NCBI GenBank assembly: GCA_003511825.1
Contig: DOIU01000358.1
Location: forward strand, 1 to 10,599
Length of the DNA: 10,599 bases
DNA from: Gammaproteobacteria bacterium
GTDB lineage: Bacteria > Pseudomonadota > Gammaproteobacteria > Granulosicoccales > Granulosicoccaceae
Direction of reading: 5' to 3'
Part shown: in pieces, positions 1-7,006 of the stretch
How positions within the stretch are numbered: position 1 is the first letter of the stretch
Layout of the letters: the number at the start of each line of letters is the position of its first letter
The notes under the pieces: model-generated
The model's database searches: none
Seen by the model: the letters and a program-made list of their open reading frames with translations, nothing else
Told to the model about the DNA's origin: nothing
Translations under genes and position numbers: made by a program

Positions 1-564
1 ACCTCCGGGCATTTCCTCTGGATTGGCGATCGCACGCGCCAGCCTGACCACGCGCATATCGAATACTGCCGGGGCATTCATGACCCGCTCGGACTCAAGT
101 GTGGCCCCAGCTGTGACCCCGACACCTTGCTGCGACTGATCCCGATGCTCAACCCTGGCAACGAACCCGGACGGCTCACGCTGATCTGTCGCTTCGGTCA
201 TGACCGAGTCGCCCAGCATTTGCCGCCGCTGATCCGCGCCGTCGAGGCAGAAGGGCATAAGGTCGTGTGGTCTTGTGACCCGATGCACGGCAATACGCTG
301 ACCTCCCACTCCGGCTACAAAACCCGCCCCTTTGATCGCATACTGCAAGAGGTGAACACTTTCTTTGACGTCCACGACGCTGAAGGCACCCACGCCGGCG
401 GACTGCACATTGAAATGACCGGCAAGAACGTCACCGAATGCACCGGCGGCGCCCACGCCATCTCGGACGCTGATTTACAAGACCGTTACCACACCCATTG
501 CGACCCTCGGCTGAATGCTGATCAAGCCCTGGAGCTGGCGTTTTTGGTGGCCGAGCGGATATAA
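1..564 (+). CDS. Class II DAHP synthase, C-terminal part
   Basis: This is the 3' end of a gene whose start lies left of the window; the frame is open from base 1 to the TAA at 562-564 (187 codons). It encodes the C-terminal part of a type II (plant/Mycobacterium-like) 3-deoxy-D-arabino-heptulosonate-7-phosphate synthase, a cytoplasmic enzyme that joins phosphoenolpyruvate and erythrose 4-phosphate in the first step of the shikimate pathway. Seen in the sequence: SGHFLWIGDRTRQ near the left edge, a basic GLKCGP motif, WSCDPMHGNT, GYKTR, GGLHIEMTGKNVTEC and HCDPRLN, ending in LELAFLVAERI as in this family. By comparison with the M. tuberculosis enzyme, the His of MHGNT, the Glu of HIEMTG and the Asp of CDPRLN should be metal ligands. 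All are present, so the enzyme looks intact. The next gene is convergent (stop at 626), with no clear terminator between. Regulation cannot be seen because the N-terminal extension is outside the window. Confidence 0.96.
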   Translation, partial: TSGHFLWIGDRTRQPDHAHIEYCRGIHDPLGLKCGPSCDPDTLLRLIPMLNPGNEPGRLTLICRFGHDRVAQHLPPLIRAVEAEGHKVVWSCDPMHGNTLTSHSGYKTRPFDRILQEVNTFFDVHDAEGTHAGGLHIEMTGKNVTECTGGAHAISDADLQDRYHTHCDPRLNADQALELAFLVAERI

Positions 565-625
565 GCAGGTGGCGATGGCGAGGATATGACGTTTCGCGAC
601 ATCACGCTGCCAGTCGTCTGTGGCG

Positions 626-1462
626 CTACAGATACCGCGTCAGCTGAATGTCCACCTGGCCATCGTCGTCTTCACCCACAAATCGCAGCATATGCGGCAA
701 GGCGTCTGGCGGCGTTGTGATCCAGAGGTGCGCGGGTTTGCCTTTTTTCCCGACGAGTGTCAGATGCCGACAGCGCACGGCTTGGCCACTGATCGTCAGC
801 GTGGCATCGCCGAGGTCTTCAACCTTGACCGTGTGAATCGTCAGGCTGTCTGTATCGAGCAGCCTGAGTTCAGCAGGCATGGCTTGCGCGCCGAGGGCGT
901 GAATAAAAAAGGGGAGATGGTTCTCCGTCGTGTCGAAGCGCGCTGGCGTGGGCGCGAGTGCCTTTGCTTGCTGGGCGTGCTCGCTCAGCAGCGCTTCAGA
1001 CTGAGCGATCAGGTCGGGCAGATCAGCCGCTGGTGCGTGACGAGCCCGTTGTGCCAGCGCCTCAAAGGATTCGCGGTCTTTCGCCGTCGCATCCACCTTC
1101 ACGTACGTACCCTCCAGCCTATTGCCGCGTCGTTCGGCGACAAGCCGGTGAGCTTTTCGGGATTCCAGCGTGGAGCTGACAGATCGGACGAAGCCCGCAC
1201 CCAGAAAGTGCTCCGTGGTCACGCTGCCAATGTCGATGTTTCCCCACCAGCTCGAGATGTTGATATGGCTGTATTGGATACTGCGATACACGTCCCCACG
1301 GCGAATCAGCCATTGCACGGATTCACCGATGGGCTTGCCTTCGGACGTCAGTGAGTAGTGAAGCCCGAGCGTGTCGCTACCTTCTGCGCGAGCGGCTTCA
1401 TTACCCCAGGCCGCCAGTGCCAGGCACAGCAATAGGATCCCGCCAGGCAATAGCAAGCGCAT
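626..1462 (-). CDS. Secreted protein of unknown function, second gene of barrel operon
   Basis: A 278-residue protein that I cannot assign with certainty. Residues 1-26 form a Sec signal peptide (short basic start, LLLPGGILLLCLALAAW, then small residues), so the mature protein is periplasmic or envelope-associated. The rest alternates short strand-like segments (LHYSLTSEGKPIGESVQWLI, VYRSIQYSHINISSWWGNI) and ends with GQAVRCRHLTLVGKKGKPAHLWIT. This pattern recalls periplasmic DUF3108/DUF6134-like proteins, but that is a guess. The ATG lies 2 bp after the TGA of the beta-barrel gene upstream; its only close purine run (GAGG) overlaps that stop, so translation is probably coupled. Expression should follow the barrel gene and the PmrA-like box at 2576-2592. 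An envelope job shared with the barrel protein is an inference from the tight pairing. The downstream gap to the convergent DAHP synthase gene is about 60 bp and shows no clear hairpin terminator. Confidence 0.85.
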   Translation of the reverse strand: MRLLLPGGILLLCLALAAWGNEAARAEGSDTLGLHYSLTSEGKPIGESVQWLIRRGDVYRSIQYSHINISSWWGNIDIGSVTTEHFLGAGFVRSVSSTLESRKAHRLVAERRGNRLEGTYVKVDATAKDRESFEALAQRARHAPAADLPDLIAQSEALLSEHAQQAKALAPTPARFDTTENHLPFFIHALGAQAMPAELRLLDTDSLTIHTVKVEDLGDATLTISGQAVRCRHLTLVGKKGKPAHLWITTPPDALPHMLRFVGEDDDGQVDIQLTRYL

Positions 1463-1464
1463 CC

Positions 1465-2499
1465 TCAGTACCGCCAGGTCAGTCCCATCGTCACGACCTG
1501 CACAGTGGCATCGTAAAACGGGATAGTAGAGTCTACGACAGCGTTGCCAACAACGACGTTGGCTTGCAGATCCCGCCAGCCCAGTGGTTCTGAATAACTG
1601 ACGCCTGCAGTGAATCCCGTGCGGGTGTCCTCGCGTTTTGTCCCAAACACCGGGTGCTCGTGCCGGTAGTTGTCTTTCCCGACATAGCCATGAACATACA
1701 CCTCCCAGGGATCGGCCAGATAGGCGAGGGCCAAACGGGCCTCGGGTGAGTGATAGCGGTGGGCTTCGCCATCCGTCTGCCGCTGGGTATGGATCAGCTC
1801 CGGTATGATAAAGACCCGCGCTGTCATCGGTAGCGTGAGCGATATCCGGGTCTGCGATAAGGTGCCGCTGCGGCGCAAGTCATCAATATCTGCCGACGAC
1901 AACCGACCACTCAGGGACTGACCCGATTGCTCATCCTTCACCGAGATATCGCCCATGGCGTAGGTCACTGACACGGGGCTGCCCAGAATATAGTCTGCGC
2001 CGAGGCGCAGCGCCTGGGTCTCGGTGTCAGTGTGAGCGCGTTTTTCCCCGGTGAGGAACGGGTCTTTCCATACCTGTTTTCGGTAGAGTGACAAGCCTGG
2101 CCCATACGCCAGCCAGACACTGGCGTCGTTGGCGAGTGCATAGCGGGCGCCGACTTCGACCGTGGCTTCGTTTTCAATAATCCCTTGCTCCGGCATACCT
2201 GCGAACAGGGTGATACCGTTGCCGGGTAGTCGGTAACGGAGCTGCCAAAGCGGCAACAGAAAATCCGCATCATGCTCGCGGGTGGGCGCCGAGAGCGAGG
2301 CAATCTGCGCATTGTCGTCTGCGTACACGGCTGCGCCATCGCTGCGCGAGCCACCAGCGAGCAGCTGCAAGTACCCGCTCCAACCGGCATCCTCTTGTGC
2401 GTTGGTACCGGAGACTTCCGGGCGCTGCGCTAGCGCCGTAGTGGCATGTAGCATCAATAAGCCAAGTGCTAAACAACGACGGGTGATGAGAGTGTTCAC
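1465..2499 (-). CDS. Outer-membrane beta-barrel-like protein, unknown function
   Basis: A 344-residue protein from a GTG start at 2497-2499. That start is chosen because GGAG lies 6 bases upstream and because it gives a compact signal peptide (MNTLITRRCLALGLLMLHATTALA, then QRPEVSG). A TTG at 2520 in the same frame would add seven polar residues without a better ribosome site. The mature part consists of repeated amphipathic strands of 9-11 residues joined by polar turns (for example YALANDASVWLAYG, RVFIIPELIH, EVYVHGYVG). It ends in VTMGLTWRY, the aromatic C-terminal signature of Bam-assembled outer-membrane proteins. A barrel of roughly 12-16 strands is plausible. The ligand or channel role is unknown. 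It is the first gene of a two-gene unit with the secreted protein that follows after 2 bp. A tandem TTAAG repeat 77-93 bases upstream suggests control by the adjacent response regulator. Confidence 0.85.
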   Translation of the reverse strand: MNTLITRRCLALGLLMLHATTALAQRPEVSGTNAQEDAGWSGYLQLLAGGSRSDGAAVYADDNAQIASLSAPTREHDADFLLPLWQLRYRLPGNGITLFAGMPEQGIIENEATVEVGARYALANDASVWLAYGPGLSLYRKQVWKDPFLTGEKRAHTDTETQALRLGADYILGSPVSVTYAMGDISVKDEQSGQSLSGRLSSADIDDLRRSGTLSQTRISLTLPMTARVFIIPELIHTQRQTDGEAHRYHSPEARLALAYLADPWEVYVHGYVGKDNYRHEHPVFGTKREDTRTGFTAGVSYSEPLGWRDLQANVVVGNAVVDSTIPFYDATVQVVTMGLTWRY

Positions 2500-2575
2500 G
2501 GTACGCTCCGTGTGGCCCAAGGAATCGGCAGCAAGACGACCTGCTGAATGATGATGGGAGTCTACGGGGCCTGAG

Positions 2576-2592
2576 GTTAAGGCCGTCTTAAG
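2576..2592 (-). promoter_or_regulatory. PmrA-box-like operator upstream of barrel operon
   Basis: On the plus strand the bases read GTTAAG-GCCGT-CTTAAG; on the coding strand this is CTTAAG-N5-CTTAAC. This is a direct repeat of period 11, the arrangement bound by dimers of OmpR-family regulators, and it is very close to the known PmrA/BasR box YTTAAK-N5-YTTAAK. On the coding strand a -10-like TAGACT follows 11 bases after the proximal half-site. That matches activators whose inner half-site replaces the -35 element. The same arrangement occurs before the DUF418 gene (5775-5791). Binding by the regulator at 3893-4573 is an inference. Confidence 0.6.
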
Positions 2593-2616
2593 AGGCGGGT
2601 CGGGTAAGGGCCTGGC

Positions 2617-3900
2617 TCAGCTGAGTGGCTTGCACCAGTGTACCGTCACGCAGATGTGTGCCGGCGATTGCTCAATGTGTAACTGCCATCCCAGCTTGTC
2701 ACAGATGCGTTGCACCAGCTGCAGCCCCAGCCCATTGTTCGTGCGATGATTGGTTGTGCTGGCCTTGTCTTGTGGCGCCACCGGGTTGCTGAGTGACAGC
2801 CGTTCTGCGGTGGCTTTGAGGTTGATCTCGCCCTCGGCACTGTGCTGAAAGGCGTTGCGCACCATATTGGCGACAACAATGGCGAGTAACTCGCGCTCAA
2901 TCGCCAGCGTTTCGCTGGCAATGTCGGTGCTGAGCGTGATGTTTCTGCCCTGGAGCAGGTAGCGATGATCATGGATGATCTGATCGCAGAGTGCACCTAC
3001 ATTCACTGGCTCTTTGGGGATCGGCCGCGTTGACTCCCGCGCTAACCACAACAGCGCTGACGACAAGCGGCGCATCGTCGCGCTGGCTCGTTGCGCGCGT
3101 TGCACTGCGGCGTGATGCGGAGGCGCCTGTTGCAGTTCCAGGGTGTCCAGGCTCGCCTGGATAATCGCCAGCGGCGTGCGCAGCTCATGGCTGGCGTAGC
3201 TCAGGAACTCGCGCTCGCGCAGATTGTAGGCATGTATCCGGTCAATCCCTTCGCGCAATTGCTCGGCGAGTTGGTTCACTTCTTCAATCGGCGAGTCCGG
3301 TGCTGTTGCGCGCGCGGGGTTCTCGCCCAATGCGGCGGCCCAAGTGCTGAGCCAGGCCATCGGTTCTGCGGTCCGTCGAATCAGCCAATGAACCAGGAAA
3401 AACAGCCCGACAAAGATAATCACCGTCAGCCAAAAGGCCTGCTGCAAGGCCGATTTAAAAAAAGCCTCGGCAAACACCGCCATCTCGGCCTGGTCATGGT
3501 GACTCAAGAGAAAAATCTCGGCCAGGTCTTCATCAGCGTGGCGCAGTAAATACAGATAGATCATGCCCTGTTCGCCGTCTTCAACCGTGAGCTCGCGCAC
3601 TTCGCCGCTGGCGGGCTGTTCGCCAAAGTAGTCGCGAATCGTCTGCGGGATATCCTGCCATTGCCGGTAGGCGCTGAGCGACTGCCCCTGCGGCAGCGGG
3701 GACTCGGGGTCTTCCTTGAGTTGGCGCAACAGCGAATTCGCTTCCAGCTGCATCAGGCTGCCAACCGTGATGGAGGTCGCGTGTATCGCAAAAATCAGCA
3801 TTAACACGAGGCACGCGAAAAACAAACCAACCCCGACCCACAGCAACTGGGCGCGCACCTGCTGCGCAAGGGTTTTAACCGGTTTGCGTTGGCTAGTCAT
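2617..3900 (-). CDS. Sensor histidine kinase of OmpR-type two-component system
   Basis: A 427-residue inner-membrane kinase that should sense an envelope signal and phosphorylate the response regulator encoded just before it. Layout: TM1 about residues 20-40, a periplasmic sensor region of about 110 residues, TM2 about 155-177, a HAMP-like linker to about 228, and a DHp domain with the H box FLSYASHELRTPL (His238). The ATPase domain has the N box VVANMVRNAFQHS (Asn349) and the G2 motif NNGLGLQLV (388-396). The usual DxGxG (G1) motif is not seen: the chain goes from LSLSNP directly to the G2 box, giving a short ATP lid. This is known in some sensor kinases with short ATPase domains, but it is worth noting. 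The ATG at 3898-3900 overlaps the TAG of the regulator gene by 8 bases, so the two are translationally coupled. The acidic, glutamate-rich periplasmic region could bind cations or cationic peptides as in PmrB, but I see no clear ExxE iron motif. Confidence 0.93.
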   Translation of the reverse strand: MTSQRKPVKTLAQQVRAQLLWVGVGLFFACLVLMLIFAIHATSITVGSLMQLEANSLLRQLKEDPESPLPQGQSLSAYRQWQDIPQTIRDYFGEQPASGEVRELTVEDGEQGMIYLYLLRHADEDLAEIFLLSHHDQAEMAVFAEAFFKSALQQAFWLTVIIFVGLFFLVHWLIRRTAEPMAWLSTWAAALGENPARATAPDSPIEEVNQLAEQLREGIDRIHAYNLREREFLSYASHELRTPLAIIQASLDTLELQQAPPHHAAVQRAQRASATMRRLSSALLWLARESTRPIPKEPVNVGALCDQIIHDHRYLLQGRNITLSTDIASETLAIERELLAIVVANMVRNAFQHSAEGEINLKATAERLSLSNPVAPQDKASTTNHRTNNGLGLQLVQRICDKLGWQLHIEQSPAHICVTVHWCKPLS

Positions 3901-4573
3901 AGTCGCGGGGTTCGTCCCTCAGGCAGAGGCCGACACCGACAATTGTATGAATCATCGGAAACGCAAACGGCTTGTCCACCGCTTTGCGCAGCTGATGCAG
4001 CTGGACATTGAAATTCCCGCTGGCAACCTCGCAGTCCGGCCAGGCGTGATCTTCCAGCTCGCTGCGAGGGACGACGTCAGGGCTGCGCCGAGCGAGCAGC
4101 GCCAGCATCTTCCAGCCGGTGGGGGTAAGCTTGAGGTCGCGCCCTTCGCGGGTAACGCGATGTTCGCTAAAATACACCGTCAAGGCGCCGATGGACAAGG
4201 CCGGCTTTTGCGGCTGCGCGCGCCGGTGCAGCGCCTGCAACCGCGCCCATAGCAACGGCATCGGGCAGGGCTTGATCACATAATCATCTATACCCGCCTG
4301 GAAGCCCTGCAATTGCTCGGCAGGGGTGTCACACGCGGTCAGCATCAGTACCGGCGCGACCACGCCCTGGCGCCGCAGCTGCTCACACACGGCGAAGCCA
4401 TCAATCTGCGGCAGCATCAAGTCGAGAATAATCACATCGAATCGGCTCTCGCAGGCCATCGCCACACCGGCTGCGCCATGAAACGCAAAATCGCACTGCC
4501 CACCTTGCAGTGACAAGTAATCGGCCATGGCCGCAGCGAGATCCGCGTCGTCCTCGATAATCAGTATATTCAC
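3893..4573 (-). CDS. OmpR/PmrA-family response regulator
   Basis: A 226-residue DNA-binding regulator, partner of the kinase that follows with an 8-base overlap. The receiver domain (1-115) has the acidic pocket EDD (7-9), the phospho-acceptor Asp51 in IILDLMLPQIDGF, Thr79 in LMLTA and Lys101 in VIKPC. The C-terminal winged helix (about 128-220) shows LTPTGWKMLALLARR, PRSELEDHAW and the wing IHTIVGVG, typical of the OmpR/PhoB class. The start is GTG at 4571-4573 (MNILIIEDD); no in-frame ATG lies nearby and the ribosome site is weak (GGCGC). No TTAAG tandem repeat precedes this gene, so it seems not to be autoregulated through that box. Such repeats do precede the genes on both sides, which are its likely targets. 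Size and operator type point to the PmrA/BasR-QseB-ColR group, but the exact orthologue is not certain. Confidence 0.94.
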   Translation of the reverse strand: MNILIIEDDADLAAAMADYLSLQGGQCDFAFHGAAGVAMACESRFDVIILDLMLPQIDGFAVCEQLRRQGVVAPVLMLTACDTPAEQLQGFQAGIDDYVIKPCPMPLLWARLQALHRRAQPQKPALSIGALTVYFSEHRVTREGRDLKLTPTGWKMLALLARRSPDVVPRSELEDHAWPDCEVASGNFNVQLHQLRKAVDKPFAFPMIHTIVGVGLCLRDEPRDYD

Positions 4574-4606
4574 AGCGCCATAGACAGCTTCGTCAATCGT
4601 GATGGG

Positions 4607-4620
4607 CGGCCAAGTGGCCG
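4607..4620. repeat. Short perfect hairpin between DUF418 gene and regulator
   Basis: CGGCCAAGTGGCCG is a perfect inverted repeat (CGGCC, loop of four, GGCCG) in the 78-bp gap between the DUF418 gene and the regulator gene. No T run follows it on either strand, so it is not a classical intrinsic terminator. It might attenuate read-through or simply be chance. Confidence 0.35.
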
Positions 4621-4651
4621 ATTGCTAATAGAGTATAGCGTTTTGCGAGGA

Positions 4652-5731
4652 TCAGCCCGCACATCTGCGCATGACCATTTCAATCGGGCCGTGCTTCGCA
4701 TACCGCGACCAAGCCGTGGCATAGAGGCATGCACAGACCGTGAAGAGCAGGGACGCAGCCATCACGGAACCCATGGACTGCCCACTGAACATACCCAGGG
4801 CTTCCAGCGCCCCCATCCCGATGTAAATATGCACGATATACAGCGTTAATGTTTGGCGGCCCGCCGGGTTGATCCATCGGAGCACGCCCGTCGGTTTTAG
4901 CACAGGCGCCAGCAGCAGACACAGCCCAATCAGCGCCGTGGCAATCCCCGACGCCGCCAGCAAATACAACGGCGCCGGCGGCACCGGGTCAGTCTCAGCG
5001 ACCAACGACAATTCCGGGTCACTCACACCCAATAGCGGCGCCAGCCAACCACTCAGCATCTCCGCAACCACCGTAGCGACAATCCCGCCAACAATCATCA
5101 ACACCTGAGTCCGCCGCGCCCCCAGTGACACGCGGCTGAGCATCACGCCATACAGCAAAAAAGCCATCCAGGGGAACACTGGGTGCCAGCCATTAAAAAA
5201 CGTGTGCCGCACAAAGCCCACCACCGTCCAGAAATCATCATAAACATACGTCTTCCAATCCCAGCCTTGGTCATAATCCAGCGCGAACAACATCACGATA
5301 CTCACGCCCACAATCACACCGATTAACAATGCAAGCCGTTCAGTGGATAAACCAAGCAACAACAGACTCAAGAGAAAAAACAGCCCGTAATAATGCAGAA
5401 TATCCGCATCAAACACGAGCATATTCAACATCCCCAACACAAATAAGAACACCGCGCGCTTCACCGTCGAGACCACAAAGCGAGCACCACTGTTCCTCGC
5501 ATACGACAGCCCCAAACCCATACCCGCCAGAATCAAAAACACCGCGACAGCACGTCCCTCCAACAGACCCGCCGCATAACCGAGCGTGGTCTCTGTCTCC
5601 TCAACCCCCATCACCAACCGAAAATTCACAATCACCATACCGACCAAAGCCAGAAAGCGCGCCAAATCCAAACCCGCCAAACGCAGGCGGGAGGATGCGG
5701 GTGTTGTTGTTGAGGGCAGGGGGGTAGACAT
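4652..5731 (-). CDS. DUF418/YeiB-like polytopic membrane protein
   Basis: A 359-residue inner-membrane protein with about nine or ten hydrophobic segments. The N-terminal RLAGLDLARFLALVGMVIVNF and the internal HYYGLFF and FNGWHPVFPWMAFLLYGVML match the acyltransferase-like fold shared by DUF1624/HGSNAT-type and YeiB proteins. The C-terminal INPAGRQTLTLYIVH and RYAKHGPIEMVMRR match the DUF418 signature. Members are thought to be transporters or transmembrane acyl-transferring enzymes, but the substrate is not known; none is claimed here. The ATG at 5729-5731 follows a purine-rich AAGAGTAAGG. The gene precedes the regulator-kinase pair by 78 bp on the same strand and carries a PmrA-box-like repeat 44-60 bases upstream, so it is probably a target of that system. 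A role in envelope modification is an inference. The plus strand opposite its N-terminal half is noticeably C- and A-rich, reflecting G/T-rich codons in the gene. Confidence 0.88.
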   Translation of the reverse strand: MSTPLPSTTTPASSRLRLAGLDLARFLALVGMVIVNFRLVMGVEETETTLGYAAGLLEGRAVAVFLILAGMGLGLSYARNSGARFVVSTVKRAVFLFVLGMLNMLVFDADILHYYGLFFLLSLLLLGLSTERLALLIGVIVGVSIVMLFALDYDQGWDWKTYVYDDFWTVVGFVRHTFFNGWHPVFPWMAFLLYGVMLSRVSLGARRTQVLMIVGGIVATVVAEMLSGWLAPLLGVSDPELSLVAETDPVPPAPLYLLAASGIATALIGLCLLLAPVLKPTGVLRWINPAGRQTLTLYIVHIYIGMGALEALGMFSGQSMGSVMAASLLFTVCACLYATAWSRYAKHGPIEMVMRRCAG

Positions 5732-5774
5732 AGCACCTTACTCTTGAGTGTGGGGTTAGTAACGCACAGAGGGG

Positions 5775-5791
5775 GTTAAGAGGATGTTAAG
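5775..5791 (-). promoter_or_regulatory. PmrA-box-like operator upstream of DUF418 gene
   Basis: The plus strand reads GTTAAG-AGGAT-GTTAAG, a perfect 6-base direct repeat of period 11; on the coding strand it is CTTAAC-N5-CTTAAC. It matches the PmrA/BasR box YTTAAK-N5-YTTAAK except for the last base of each half-site. On the coding strand TTACTA/TACTAA lies 12-13 bases after the inner half-site and could be the -10 element. The repeat lies 44-60 bases before the ATG. The barrel operon has the same arrangement (2576-2592). Recognition by the neighbouring regulator is inferred. Confidence 0.65.
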
Positions 5792-5968
5792 ATGGGCTTC
5801 TGGGTAGGGGCAAGCACATGGCTCAGGGCGCAGCGTCGCCTTGCGGGTGGAGGTACCTTTGGTCGGTAAGGTCGCACTCAGCGTCAAATGGCTCGTCTAC
5901 TTTGCTCCCCCTAGGAGAGCATGCCGGCAGCGGAACTCGACGACTGAATGCGACGGACTGCGGGACGA

Positions 5969-6448
5969 TTAACTCGGCTCCTCAGCAATTTCCAACAACT
6001 CCACATCAAAAATCAACATCGACCCAGGTCCGATTTTCCCAACCCCTCGGTTGCCATAGGCGAGATCGGCGGGGATAAAGAGCCGAGTCTTCTCGCCGAC
6101 GACCATCAACTGCAGCCCTTCAGACCACCCTTGGATAACCTGATTCAAGCCGATGTCGATGGGCTCGCCGCGCTCAACAGAGCTGTCAAACACGGTGCCG
6201 CCGATAAGCGTGCCGTGGTAGTGAACCTTGACCTTGTCCGTCGGGCTAGGGTGGGTCGAGCCGGTGCCAGGCTGTAAAACCAGATACTGCAAACCCGAGG
6301 CTGTGGTGGTCACGCCCTCGGCCGACGCGTTCTGCTCCAAGAAGGCTTGCCCCTCTGCGCGATTATCGTCAACGCCCTTCACGACGGTGGGGATTTTAAA
6401 CAGCAGATAGACCAGCGCCACAGTGGCCAGGGCAAAGACAATTTTCAT
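5969..6448 (-). CDS. FKBP-type peptidyl-prolyl cis-trans isomerase, membrane-anchored or exported
   Basis: A 159-residue protein starting at the ATG 6446-6448; a longer in-frame ATG at 6571 would add 41 residues unlike the family. The first 18 residues (KIVFALATVALVYLLF) form a signal anchor or signal peptide, so it acts in the periplasm. A short linker with EGQAFLEQNASAEGVTTTASGLQY resembles the end of the Mip/FkpA dimerisation arm, which is mostly missing here. The FKBP domain (about 54-154) has Tyr77, Phe87-Asp88, VIQGWSEGL (Val104, Ile105, Trp108), Tyr131 in LAYGNRG and Phe147, the ring that lines the active site. It catalyses proline isomerisation during folding of exported proteins. An inverted repeat GAATGC/GCATTC (6464-6469 and 6478-6483) lies in its leader. 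It is the last core gene before the cassette-like region. Confidence 0.95.
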   Translation of the reverse strand: MKIVFALATVALVYLLFKIPTVVKGVDDNRAEGQAFLEQNASAEGVTTTASGLQYLVLQPGTGSTHPSPTDKVKVHYHGTLIGGTVFDSSVERGEPIDIGLNQVIQGWSEGLQLMVVGEKTRLFIPADLAYGNRGVGKIGPGSMLIFDVELLEIAEEPS

Positions 6449-6982
6449 GGGGTTCGCCTGTGAGAATGCTAAAGGCGGCATTCTAACCCAGAACGGTGCA
6501 AGGAGGGCACTGGCGCTTGATGTCGCGCCTTGCCTGCGTTCACTCTCTGGTTCAATAGACACGAACGCCACGAGTGTTGGGTTTTGTCACGAGCTATTAT
6601 TCTGTGTTCGGAGATTGTCTGCCTCCCCGACAATAGTGACGGTTGGCTTTAGAGGCTGGTGTACACGGAATCGGTTCGCGTGTTTCGGGTGTCATCACGT
6701 ATTGAGGCGGGTCGATAGAACGACAGCCGGGTTTTGTATTGAGAGTAAATGCTTCCTTACCTTTGTAACACATTGACACTCTGGGTTTTATAAAGGTGTG
6801 TTAAGGTGATTGTGAGGTTGATGTGCTGTGAGATATACCGACATTGGCTTGGCATATCAGAGCTTTATGTTTGCGAATATAGCGCTGGTATCTTGGTCTT
6901 ATCGGTGAAGATGGATGTCGTTATTTTTGGGGCTGGATATCGCGGCATTGAGGTAACCGACATTGTATGGGTGAATAAAACT
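6449..6982. other. Gene-free boundary region before the cassette array
   Basis: About 530 bases without a convincing gene on either strand. The open frames here have no recognisable motif, and I see no integrase signature (no tyrosine-recombinase motifs) although an intI gene would be expected near an attI. It contains the FKBP leader with a 6-bp hairpin (6464-6483), a short inverted repeat ATTGTC/GACAAT (6614-6619, 6629-6634), and three similar runs of GGGTTTTRT around 6579, 6729 and 6783. The base composition becomes more AT-rich from about 6730 rightward, which marks the passage into accessory DNA. A promoter for the first cassette may lie here but no pair of boxes is convincing. Confidence 0.5.
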
Positions 6983-6989
6983 GTTAGAT
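6983..6989 (+). other. Integron core-site-like junction GTTAGAT before GST gene
   Basis: GTTAGAT fits the integron recombination core GTTRRRY and stands 17 bases before the GST start codon, as at the left end of gene cassettes. The context (ATAAAACTGTTAGATTTC) has no partner RYYYAAC at attC distance upstream. It would therefore be an attI-like site, or the remaining right half of a lost attC. A 7-base match alone is weak; its position relative to the gene and the attC at 7647-7721 gives it weight. Confidence 0.4.
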
Positions 6990-7006
6990 TTCACGAGACA
7001 AATTCA

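Noticed and set aside
620..1354. Long plus-strand open frame opposite the secreted-protein gene
   Set aside because: The minus-strand frame has a signal peptide and operon spacing; the plus frame is Arg/Gln/His-rich without motifs or a ribosome site, a shadow of GC-rich coding DNA.
5329..5727. Plus-strand frame rich in Pro, Ser and Thr
   Set aside because: It is antisense to the conserved N-terminal membrane segments of the DUF418 protein; its composition follows from the G/T-rich coding strand.
6449..6571. 41-residue N-terminal extension of the FKBP protein
   Set aside because: The internal ATG at 6448 begins a normal signal sequence; the extension has no family likeness and no better ribosome site.
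6761..6806. Promoter TTGACA...TATAAA before the GST cassette
   Set aside because: The boxes are only about 10 bases apart and no alternative pair at 16-18 bases was found.
6806..7006. N-terminal extension of the GST gene
   Set aside because: The frame is open but the residues do not resemble GSTs, and the family start MKIALYYSPGSC is at 7007.
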